The notes under the pieces were generated by a model. It had not been told where the DNA came from. It saw only the letters and a program-made list of their open reading frames with translations, and did not search any database. The translations under genes were made by a program, and so were the position numbers. From the NCBI GenBank assembly GCA_019843655.1, contig JACDQD010000005.1:11993575-12057574 (forward strand): DNA of 64,000 nt, read 5' to 3'. Of this stretch, positions 53,201 to 64,000 are shown piece after piece; the stretch's first letter is position 1; each line of letters starts with the position of its first letter. Origin of the DNA: Lethocerus indicus (Eukaryota > Arthropoda > Insecta > Hemiptera > Belostomatidae).

Positions 53201-53952
53201 TGGCTACTCCACTGATTTTCGTTTCTTTTGAAAGTGTTAATTAACCGACTGGATTCCTCTAACAGTAAGGAATAAAACTCATTCCTGGGAGGAACCTATT
53301 ATAAACTATATTATTGGGCAAACAGCAAAGGAACAAATATTTATAATTTTGTACAAGCTTTAATTATAGGAAAGTGTTCGTTATGGACTGACCAGCTCCC
53401 TTCGCCAATTCCGTATTAACCGTCTCGTCCCGAGAACCCGACAGATAATCAAATAGCGGCCAAGTCCGGGGCAATAAATTGAATTAAAACCCGGTGATAA
53501 AAATTAATAGGGGTGGCATAAAATAAAATGCCCACGCCAAGGCCCCCATAAGCGGAAAACTATCGGATCGCATTGCAGTTTCGCGGTACGCATCGGCAAA
53601 TAGGCGTGTAAATCGTCCTATCCCACACAACGGGGGCTGGGGCATTCGGGACGCCGTCTCTTATCTCGGCGGACGGCCCCAATTACATTTGACGGCCGGC
53701 TTCTCGCTTTACTGCCAATTAATATTTCAAATAGCGCTCCCACGCCAAACCGCTCGATCGGCCTTACGAAATTTCCAGTTATACAACGTCAATAATGTGC
53801 CTTTCGGCCGTAACTTACTCTCCGATTCGGATATATCGGCTCCCTTTCACGCGTTTCAAATCGAATTTGCATTTAAATCTGCCGTCGGTGATGTTTATCT
53901 GACGGTGTAAAAGGACGAATAAAGTCGTCTGCAAAAGCTGTTGGGATTCGTC

Positions 53953-53973
53953 CGGGCCCATTAATAGGGCCCG
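53953..53973. repeat. 7 bp inverted repeat around ATTAATA
   Basis: CGGGCCC (53953-53959) and GGGCCCG (53967-53973) flank ATTAATA (53960-53966). A homeodomain-type ATTAAT core sits in the loop, within a GC-rich island. Confidence 0.8.
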
Positions 53974-56553
53974 AGGGTAATGTGTTAATCCACCGTTCCC
54001 AGTTGTTTATACCACTTAGCACTCCTTTTCAGATTAGGTACAAAAAAAAATTAAATGAATCGTCGATTCAAAAATAATTGAGCCGTGAACCGGGGTTCAC
54101 GCGTGCATGGTCAAACCCTCTAACAAGTAAGATTTGTCCATGATAAACAGGCCATTAGACAATTTTATATCGTTCCAAAGACAGAAAGGGAATCGGAAAC
54201 TATACTCATATAATAATTATCTCCAATAAAAATGTTGAAGAAACTACATCAAAATGGATATTAATGCTCGTTTCTGGTTATGTAGCTAAGCCAAATAAAT
54301 TCTCCTCACCGCCCAAAACAAGAGTAATAGAAACGACGTTCATTGCAAACAGAATTTAGAAAAAGGAATAATCGGGTCCTAAAAGACCGGCTGTCCATAA
54401 GGATGAGGGGCTTTACGAATGACGAAACACAAGAACTGTAGCCGCTGTTCATTCAAATTTCGCAGTGACAAAATATTCGGTCAACATATTTGAAGAGCAT
54501 ACTGCAACTGAGATGTTGGCGGTTGTTAACAATTCGGAGCCCGTACCGAATCGCGGCGACCTTATATATTTTTTCTGCGAAAAAAAAGAGCGGAGCTCGT
54601 ACGAAATCGCATGTTGCGAATTTAAATTATTCGGCTTGAATAAAAGAAAAGGATGAATGCGTGATGTAGAATTTTTTTAGAAATCCCGCTTTCAAAACCA
54701 CTTTACTTTACTGGGAATGGTGAGTGTGATGTCATAAGGGGGGCACAGTTTTTTAATCCTATTTTTCGACTCAGTAGTCCGGTTATTCTTCAATTTTTTT
54801 TACCGTGGAAGTTGAAAAAATGGACTTAGGATTGGCTGAAATTATGTTCGCGATTTGAATGGCCAGGACGAAAAGGCTGGCCCATGATTTTGAACCACGA
54901 CGGCGAAAAAAATTCAAATTCCAGAGAAATGCAGCTTATCTGGGGAAACGATTCAGTATTGAACCGGGCGCCAGGAAGGAAAATGCAGAAGTTTTGCTTT
55001 GAGCGAGCTGGCATATCAAGCCCTAATGCTAATAGACTACAAATATAATAAGAAACTGATCGGGAAATGACAGGTTGGGTATGCGGGGCACCCTGACGGA
55101 CATAAATACCGAGCTAAGTCTTCAAGTCTTCGAGTTGGTATCCGCGACCAGGTTGATTCAGCTGAGTTGACACGAGGAATTATACCCTGAGAATATTTTT
55201 AGCGCATATCACAGTGAGCATTGCCAGCTGTCCGGCATTTCCTTCGAATACTTTGGCGCTGTAAGAGGGGAAAAAATTCGCACTCTGTTCAACACGTGCT
55301 GTCATTGAGATTTATGTACGATTCACATTTAATATATGGAATTAATTCATTTTTTATTCGCTATTATTTTATAGTCCAACATCTTGTAAAGCGTGCGTTG
55401 TTGACTGCTTCATAATTCAAAGTCCGTCTGAGTCATAGCACTAACGTAATAGTAACAATGTAGTGACAGTCATGACAAGATGCTTCGTGCTTAAAAACAA
55501 GTCACTGTATTACTGCCGATTTACAAATGTCGTAACCGGTATAGAAAACAGGCGTTTTAGCATTTTTACTACAGAGAGAGAGAGTGAATTGTAATTTAAA
55601 TTTTATTTTATTTCTGTAAATGTCCGAATCACTTCTGCCTTTGCCAGTGGTTTCAAAGGTACTGTGGCCAACATAATAACAATCAACACAAATCATTTCA
55701 GAAATCCCGATTTCCATAAAGGAACGACCCTAATTAATTGCCCAACATAAATCGGAACCATATTTCCGCCTCATCAGCTTTCTTTTCGAGCTAAATTAAT
55801 GAATGGAATGTCTGGGCGGAGAAAATTACTAGATTCTTGTCCCCTGATGGGTTCTCGACGAAAACTTGGTTCTTTCGATTAATAGCGTCGCCGCTAGATT
55901 GGGACACCTTCCTAGGCTGGAGAGAATTTGTAACAAGAAATAATGAAACCGACACTGAGCGAAACATTTTCACTTTCAACCGCAGTTGAATTTCATGAAG
56001 CGTAATTACTTTTTCGCAGACATCAATTTCGTGAATCTACTTTTTCGCCGGATGCATTACAGTTAACATACTGTCGTCATTCTTGCAATGTTACGGTCTC
56101 ATTTATTTGTGCTTACTATAGTCAGGTTTCGATTTTCCCCTACTTTCCGTCACTTATGCATGTTGTTTCATACCTGTCGCAGAGAAAATTAAATGTATCT
56201 AACCGTTCCATCGAATGTTCCTCACAACGTCCGTGAAATTTTATAAATAGTATTAAACTTAAAATATAATAAAAACTTGGAGTGTATATTATGGAAGTAA
56301 TTAAAATCTTACAGGTCGATATACTTTATTGTGTCCTTCAAACATCGAGGGGGGTCCTTCAATCGGCCTTGGCTGCCAACGGTAAGAGGGCTCTCTTTGG
56401 CATTGCCATCAGATGACTCAGTACAGTAAATGAACGATAGAGATGGCTATCTCCGCATTTCAATAAAATCCAAACAGAAATGTGTCTATGGTAATCCGAG
56501 AGAATGCTAATTGGCCGGTGCGGTAGTATCGCGGATACGACGGCGGGGATACG

Positions 56554-56615
56554 ACTCTCCCTCCCTCTCTCCCTCTTCTCCATCTTCCTCACTCCCTCCC
56601 TCCCACCCTCTCTCT
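56554..56615. repeat. CT-rich pyrimidine tract
   Basis: About 60 bp of C and T with a few A, built from CTCC, CTCT and CCCT units. It is a simple-sequence tract at a GC-rich island. Confidence 0.9.
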
Positions 56616-57592
56616 AGGTGGCTGCTCGCGCGACGCGTTGGCATCTATCTCTCTTCGAGTGGCCGACCGCCCCGAACACAATTGCGCATTCAACTGTGCA
56701 CAACTTAGCGCCGTATATTAGCTCATCTGATCGACCAGGAAACGTGATCATTGTACCTAGACAAACACACACAGGGTTCGATTTGTGAGTCAGATTCGCC
56801 GGGTTTGTTTGTGCCGAGTTTTGTCGCAACAGCACCGTGCAGAATTCCCAGTCGGAATGATGAAGCGAATGTTGAATGTTTGGTAAAGATAAGGATGAAA
56901 ACGAAATGTACAACGAATGTTTTATCGATGGCTCCGAATATTGATACAGCACATTCGAAAAATCTATCCACGAAATAAAGTACAGTATGATCAATATATG
57001 TTGCATCGTGATAATATCCCTCCGTTCCACTTAAATCCAATTTAAATCCCCTTCCACGAGAGAAATTATATATAACACGATAACATATTATAAAAGTGGT
57101 TAGTTACAAGGGGAAATTAAAATTTATTCAGTACATATGAAATTATCCAAGTTTGATGACCAATAATATGGTCATCACCTATAATTGGATATGGGACCAA
57201 ACAATTGAATAGTGTTACAAAATCGCACGACTATTTGACATACATCATTTATGCGCGTTATATATTCAAAATGTAGCCCAAATAACCTCATAGATTTGCT
57301 TATTGTTGAAAGAAAGGAATCGCGGTCTTTCGCAAATCTGTCCGGGCATTACTCATGTAGATTGCTTAAGACACACTCGGGCATAGACAGCATGGAAATT
57401 GGTCCTTTTTCTCCGGCCACCTAAAACCTGAAAACGTGTGGACCTTTACGAAAATTGAGGTCGGCGACTAGAAACTCTTCAGAGTTTCAGGAGAAACGTG
57501 AAATCCCCGTATGTAACGTTTGAAAACAATTTCTGCAAAACGTCCAGGTTTGTAGAAAATAATACGTGAGGAACATAATAATAGCTGTTGGT

Positions 57593-57613
57593 GGGGGGGA
57601 GGGCGGTAGGGGG
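57593..57613 (+). repeat. Canonical G-quadruplex motif
   Basis: G7, A, GGG, CGGTA, GGGGG. The first run can supply two tracts, which gives four G3+ tracts with loops of 1, 1 and 5 nt, satisfying the usual G3N1-7 rule. A C-rich stretch at 57715-57732 offers a partial counterpart on the other strand. Confidence 0.7.
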
Positions 57614-57932
57614 ATACTCTGGATACCGATGCAATCTTCTTACTTTGGGCATTGTCGTGCAGAGGCATCGGAACCGTTAGACAAGCCAGGATGAACCTCT
57701 CTTCGTTATCCTAACCCCCCTCCCCCTCGCCCACCGTCACCTTACACTATTCCCTTTGTGCTTTGCCGATATACATCGGTTATAACCCACATGAGACCAT
57801 TTACGGCGCGAGAATATTCTCAAACAGATCATACTGGGTAATCTAAAATCCAGAAACCAATAAAAACTAACCACTTTCCTCAATGATGATTATCATCGTA
57901 GTTCAGGCGTTATTTAGAATCATTTTAAAGGA

Positions 57933-57952
57933 TTCATTCATTGATGAATGAA
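57933..57952. repeat. 9 bp inverted repeat with 2 nt spacer
   Basis: TTCATTCAT (57933-57941) and ATGAATGAA (57944-57952) are exact reverse complements separated by TG. The unit is also a tandem of ATTC, so slippage may have made it. Confidence 0.8.
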
Positions 57953-58692
57953 GCTTTATTATTAGAATTTATGTATGAACGTCTTCCTCAATTGAAGATT
58001 GAAGATTGAAACAATTCGATTTTGCGAATTGGATTAAGGGGTTTTCCAATCTTTAGAACAGTTTAGAGTTTAGAATTTCCGAGAAGATATTAATGGTTGT
58101 AATCCAATGTTTGACGTCAGGCAATACAAGGGGGATTCCCCTCTTATACTCATAGTAATACATCACTTACTAGCATCTCAATACAGTAAAAATAAAATAT
58201 CATGTGTCTGTAGTAATAGCGATTGGTAGAATTAACATTTCTACACTTTAAGCACTTTAAAATTCAACACAAAGAAATAATTTATTCTCAATATTAGCAG
58301 TTAGAGCAGCAGCGTTAAGAGAAATGATTTTAAGTTCATTGAATAAGCAGTATAAAAACAACGCCTGCTTATTTTATTGAATGATTCTGGTAATTAGTAG
58401 AGCAGTGTCGTAGGGTGCGCCGCGGGGGGTGGCCGACATCCCTGTAATATACGGTCTTCTCCGATAAGTTCGGCCCGAGAGCGGCCATTATTAATGATCA
58501 ATATTAATCATTAGGTGATTTAACGTCGCACAAAAGATGAGGACAAACAAGGTGAAAATGGATGCGCCGCATGAATATAAAGAAGCTTTTTACTGCAGTC
58601 CGTCGGATAGGCCATTATATATACGGGGCCATCATTTATTACAACCTCTCTATTATGAATAGGAGCCGTATTTATTTTGAAAATAATCGTCA

Positions 58693-58716
58693 AAAGTTCA
58701 TTGTAAAGTTCATTAA
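58693..58716 (+). repeat. Tandem 12-mer duplication
   Basis: AAAGTTCATTGT is followed directly by AAAGTTCATTAA, two near-identical 12 bp units in AT-rich DNA. Confidence 0.75.
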
Positions 58717-61700
58717 AAAGGATATAGTTCAGTACTAATTATAGACACTGATTATTAATTAAATAAATTGTTAATGACAACAAACTAGCCTAGCAAAATT
58801 GTAGTTACAAACCTACTGTCCAGACTATCAGTATATGGATTGTTATATTAATATTCGTAGTTTGTATTGATTTAATTCATCGCTACTTTCTGACTTTTCA
58901 ATATTTCTTGTAACACGTATAATCGTACATTATAAAACGTAAAATTGAAAAAATAAAGTAATTCCTATCAGAACTGCTTGCCCCCTAAAAATATTCTAGT
59001 TCATCCAGAGGAAGTAACCAGTTCTGTGGATTGTAATCAAGGTTCCATTGGAACGTATTATAAGACCTTATATAACGCGGCACTATATCAGATAATACAA
59101 AAAAATGAAATGATTCCTACGAGCCAACCTTACCACAATCCAATGCTCCAAATAGGGACGGGATCAGGTCGGCTTATGTTGAGGATCATTCGCTGATATA
59201 CTGAGCGTCGTGCCCCTCCGAAAATAACCGTAAAGCAATCCGGTGCCGGGCAAGGTGCGCTCAGAACGTAATAACAGCAATAATAGTAATAACAATAATA
59301 ATGGCGGCGATTAACTGGCGACACCGCGCCCAGTCTATCCGATTAGCGGAGGCCAATATTTCAGACTCGGCCAGGCAGAGCAGGCCAACAGCGGACGCAC
59401 AAATTTCAGAATTAACAGCCGGATTATTCGAGCCGAACGAAATTTCCAAAGCCAAAAACTCTGCCACAAATATGACAACCAGTGGACGAGGAAAAAACAA
59501 ATATCTCTCGCTACCAATGACGATTGGTTATCGGTCGCAACCTCGCATATACGGTACATTAAATATCCGTTCAGCGTATATTTTATTAGAGAACTTAAGG
59601 AAGAAAACGGGCTCGTTTTATTTTCAACACCTACTTCTATTTAACCGAAATTTATATTCGAATATAAAAATTCCAGGATTGTGGGCCTCAGCGCGGATCT
59701 GAGTTCGATTCTCGACGTTTTCGAAAACCGGATTCAAAAATGCTGCATATTAAGAATTCGTAATTAGTTCACGATTTTTCAATGTATCACATTTACATTC
59801 GTCCTATTTCATGTCTGCTTTCATATTTCCCCGTCTATTTTTTATTGTTACCCAAGACGTACTAAAGGCCTAATAATGCAACCGTACAATTAATCTTACA
59901 CAAAAAAATTTAGTTATTCAATATTGAAACAAGGCGTGTATTATTTATAAATGTGATTTATACGTACGTTATTGTGGCCGGGGTTGTAATTCTCCTCAAA
60001 AATTAAGTACTAAAATAACAGAAACATAACAATCTGTAAATTTACAAACCCAACACCCCGATTCAATTTTTCACTGCCTTCCCCTGCCCTGGTACCGTTC
60101 GAATGATATACGCACTAGGAGGGCTATTGCGCCTTAGCACCTAATCTAACACTATAAGATATCCCCGGTTTAATAGTCAGAGATAACTCGTTCCAGTCAA
60201 CTGGGAACATATTAGGGGGTTTAATTGGCGGCCCCAAGCCGGCCCGGCTTAGATTCGGGCACGCGATCCTAACTCAAAAACCGGGCCCATTCAAAACGTG
60301 CTCCGATTAATGATGCGACACAATGATGGAGCCATTAAACGAAAAGTTCAATCTCTTCCATCAGTCCGTTTCTTTTTCTCCGTTTATTTTTTCATTTAAG
60401 ACCATAATAATTTACAAACAATTGACCTGAAATATTTAAAAGGAGTAAAATGGACGGTACATTTGACTGGATGACTTACTAAATAGTGACACGGAATAAT
60501 GATAAGTGTCCCTGCAGTAACTATAATAAAATTATAAAAAGTCATTTGAAATTAATGAACTCTTTTGGTAGCTGAAATAAATATTAGGAATAGTGGGAAA
60601 TTATTGATAACGTGAGGATACCGCTGTCGAAAGTACTTTTCTAGAGAGTTTCAACACGTAGAAAGAAAATCCTTGAATTTACATAATTCTAAATGGATCC
60701 TTTTTTCAAATAATAGATGTCCTAACACATTGGCACGAGTATATATTGGTTTCGTGCAATATGTTAATTTCAATGAATCCACTGCAATTTTTCCTGTAAT
60801 TTTTATTTGAAATGTCTTGTATCGCTAATTGTACTCGTATTTCTAATATGAACAGGATGCAAACAGTATAATTGAACACGCATAATTTATTACTATATTT
60901 TTAAGCTGCCAATAGGATTGTAATGTCTGTATTCATTTGTTTCAATGCAGAACCTTGAAATTATTCAATAAATTAATAATAATTGTCAGCTCTAGACTTA
61001 ACCGGTAATCATTCCATTTGCCACTTTATAATGTTCTGAATACAAAAATATTAGTTCGTGAAAAAATCGACGAAAAGAAATTGCACAATGGCGATCGCTT
61101 GTCATTGCGTGTAGTTTTTTTTGTGCACCTTTCTCGTAACCCGAATTGCATAAGCCCAAATTTCCCTTCTCTCTACCAAACTTTATAATCGCAGACTATA
61201 GTAATATTTGTCTGTTGGCACATCTAGCAGATTGAAATCATTCATTGTTACACACTCCTTGATATTGTTCCGTTCAGTAGGCAAACAAATCCTCGTTTAA
61301 GAATTCGCTGTCTGCAATCGCTCTAATTTAAATGGTAGGAGTTGAAAATTAAAAGGTTTAATAGGGTCTTATTAGGCGATAGAATGGATAGGAATCGGGC
61401 TGGGATCGGTGTTCATGATCGCTATTAGAAGGAGACGCATAATGTAATGGCCGGCCCTCTCTCCTCTGGGCTCATGAAATTCATGACCGTGTCTCGGCTC
61501 TAGCCGGGCACCCTCCCGGCCTAAGAAATGTGTTTGTTATAGAAATCCCCCCCACGTTCAACCGAACAAACCGTGTTAATTGGTTGTGTTTGAACAGGGG
61601 AGAAGCCGGCGGTGATCTGTTTCAAGTTTGCGGGCACGCGAGCATAAATCACAGGGAGGAAACTTCTCTCTGTCCCACTCCCCCAGAGCTTCTCCCCCAT

Positions 61701-64000
61701 TCCCAGAGCTCCGGGAACCAATCCCCCCGGGCCCATTATAAATGTATATATTCAACCGAGCCGTGTATTAGATTTAGAAATATCAATTATACAATTTCAT
61801 CCGAACTGTAAATCATGCGGGTCGCCCGACCGCGCCCCCCATTGGTCATTCCCACGGCTTGCGGCCCGCCGCCGCTAACGCAATGTGCTATCACGAAAAT
61901 ATTTACAGGCGCGTCGAAACTGAAATATCCCGTAAACGGTTTCAACGGGTTTTAAAACGATTTCCGTTTCTAAAGTCACGATTAAGCCGATTCATGAAGA
62001 ACCATCAAACAGGCACTAATATTAGTAAATATTCATCTTAATCTAAGAATTGATTAAATCTGAAAGGTTGCCTGCGATTTCCTTTGCTATCACTACACAC
62101 TGAAAGTTGCCTATTACATACAGGATGTATTAATAACTTTATGTAGTTTAATAGTAATGACTAATTAGTGGCGTGCTCTAGACACATAACGTGCTCAACT
62201 GATGGCAAGTTTCTACTCTGACCAACTGTAGATTCATGATGGTGTACCTATTTTAAGTATGTTATATGCCCAGGTAGTCATTTAAGTGTTAACAAACAGT
62301 CTTTCTTGATAAACTCTCTACAAAGGATCCATTGAAAAGAGGGGTGTCCTAAATCTTGCACCAAGGTGTAATGCGCTGGAAAAACAGTAATAACTCACTC
62401 GAAGAACCCGCAGTGAAACAATAAATATGACTTTTAACTAGACGAAAACAAAAAATCGCCCTTTACTCGGAGCCTTCGTATATATAAAATATTCAGAATA
62501 AATGTCGTGTTCGTGACAGAAAAACTAATATTGAATTGGAATTATACGAACGGACTACTAATTATAGTATCCAGTTTTTCAACCGCAAACAAAAACTCTA
62601 ATTGGGTGACCATTTTATTGACTATAAGTGATATAATAAATAACGAGTAACCGGTTTGGCCGTTGTCGAGTTTTAATGGGCGGTAGAAGCGCCCGAACTG
62701 ATGAAATTGTCGGGCGTTTCACACCGAGTTTTCGGAAAACCACCGGCGATTCAGAACGGGGCAAAAAACGCTTCTCGCTCTCACAATCGTCACCTGTGCC
62801 GGTAACCCGATAGGGCTCGTATTTTCTCGTCGCACGACCCTGAAACGGCGGAATCAATTGAAACTATTGACCTTTGCCGACACGGGGGCCGACTCGTATC
62901 GGTCCGGCCATCTCCCGGCCGTGTTCCGCTAGGCGGAAAATACCCTATTGCCTTTCCGTTACTGTTCCAGATCTCTCAGGTGAACGCGGACAGTAGTTTA
63001 CACGCCTTTTTAAAAATGCATTATTAAAATAATACGGCTACGGCTTCTCTGTAGTTCAGCAAATAATAAACTTCCGCGACTGAGGAATAGGAAGGATACA
63101 GTGAAAGAGGTTGGGGTGGATCTAGCAGGGTTGGGGAAATCAAAACTCTTATAATATGAAATGGTGAGTATTTAATTTATTAGTTTTATTAGATTTAGTT
63201 ACTGAAAAATATCAGATGAATCATCCTGACGATAATGTCAATACTGCCACAACAGTGTCCAGATTCCTGCATATATACACTTTGAGGAAGTATAAAAGTC
63301 TCATATATTACATCTTTGTTTATTGTGCCAAAGATATGTAATATTTCATCGCGTGCATGACATGCATTAAAGTAGTGCGTAATGCTTCAGTTAAAATAAA
63401 TAATTTCGACTTTATGCTTCACACGATTGAATCTCACCAGTGATGTGAACGCGCGAGACACCGAATTACATATTCGAGTGGAAAAATATTTATAAGTTAC
63501 ACAAATCTAATGCCCAGCTGACATTTTCCTGAAGGGGCCTAGCGTCACGATATCGCATTTCTTTTTATTTAGCATCGGTTCGAACGTGACAAGTAAGAGC
63601 GGAATGACACTGAAAGTCATGCGAGAAGTTTGCCGGGGCCTGGTTACATTAGGCGGGCCATCCCCCGATCCGGGCCAGAGCTCTGACGGCTCGACCCGGA
63701 GCACGCGATCTCCGGCCTATTGGAGTCTACACCGCTCGAGGGGGCTCCTCCCCCATTACCGATGCATTTATTCATGCACGCCCCATATTAGGCCTCGTTC
63801 GAATCAATTTGGTAATTCAATTCTTCGCCGCCGCCGCCGGAGTCCGGCGATTTCTTCTGCCCGCCCCGTCGTGAAACGTTCTCAGGGCGGAAATAAACAT
63901 TCCGGATTTGAATGATACGTTTATGTTTTAAACATGGGCGGGATTGGAGAGAATATAAAAACGTGTTTGTTCTTTCGACTCTTCCTTTTCCGGTTATTAT

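Larger units (their letters stand above)
47222..57590. other. Gene-free flank, part 6
   Basis: No supportable gene. GC-richer islands occur at about 47500-48560, 49660-50240, 50930-51160, 53390-53990 and 56500-56750. The inverted repeat at 53953-53973 and the pyrimidine tract at 56554-56615 lie here, as does one copy of CCGATTGACATTTAC at 52406-52420. A minus-strand frame at 49086-49268 has coding-like codon bias but no recognisable domain. Confidence 0.55.
57614..64000. other. Gene-free flank, part 7
   Basis: No supportable gene. GC-richer islands occur at about 58410-58640, 60170-60350, 61420-61860, 62640-63000 and 63600-63900. The frame at 59301-59702 (133 codons, ATG start) is the longest ATG frame here. 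It matches no family I know and follows an AAT-rich simple repeat. Inverted repeats lie at 57933-57952 and 58492-58513. Confidence 0.55.

Noticed and set aside
59301..59702. 133-codon frame with ATG
   Set aside because: Length is within chance expectation for this window, no recognisable domain, and the start follows an AAT simple repeat.
59694..59718. GAGTTCGATTCTCG, resembling a tRNA T-arm
   Set aside because: The T-stem does not pair fully and no A-box or acceptor stem is present.

Overview
This is eukaryotic, almost certainly arthropod and most likely insect, DNA. I can support only one protein-coding gene segment in 64 kb. It is the exon at 8862-9479 (+), encoding the second zinc finger, the adjoining knirps box and the C-terminal repressor tail of a Knirps-family (NR0A) nuclear receptor, the knirps / knirps-like / eagle group. 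This family is arthropod-specific and has a DNA-binding domain but no ligand-binding domain. The rest of the window has the look of an animal developmental locus: AT-rich background, perfect microsatellites, no CpG depletion, and open reading frames no longer than expected by chance.

Layout. Positions 1-8861 lie upstream of a clear splice acceptor and are best read as the 3' part of a long intron. The exon with the first zinc finger is not visible here and must lie beyond the left edge. The intron contains a short duplicated repeat (3031-3109 and 3343-3426), an (AT)25 microsatellite, a GT/CA-rich Z-DNA-prone cluster at 5863-6072 and a pair of AP-1-type sites at 7822-7841. The terminal exon is 8862 to about 10.91 kb. 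Its coding part is GC-rich and stops at 9479. A 3' UTR of about 1.4 kb carries two Pumilio-type motifs flanking an AU-rich element, a K-box and two AATAAA signals near 10.87-10.89 kb.

From about 10.9 kb to 64 kb I see no convincing gene. This roughly 53 kb stretch alternates between AT-rich DNA and about 30 GC-richer islands of 200-700 bp that mix CpG-rich segments with TAATTA-type homeodomain cores. My inference is that it is a cis-regulatory landscape. Within it are microsatellites ((AG)33, (CT)18, (CGT)7 and others), G-quadruplex-prone tracts, several exact inverted repeats, and a thrice-repeated 15-mer.

How it fits together: a long first intron, a transcription-repressor exon with two CtBP-type motifs, an instability-prone 3' UTR and a long gene-poor flank are what one expects of a dynamically expressed patterning gene. 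I found no transposon coding region, tRNA, rRNA, CRISPR or bacterial-type operon, and no clear new protein system. The non-coding observations are pattern calls made by eye and need comparative or transcript data.
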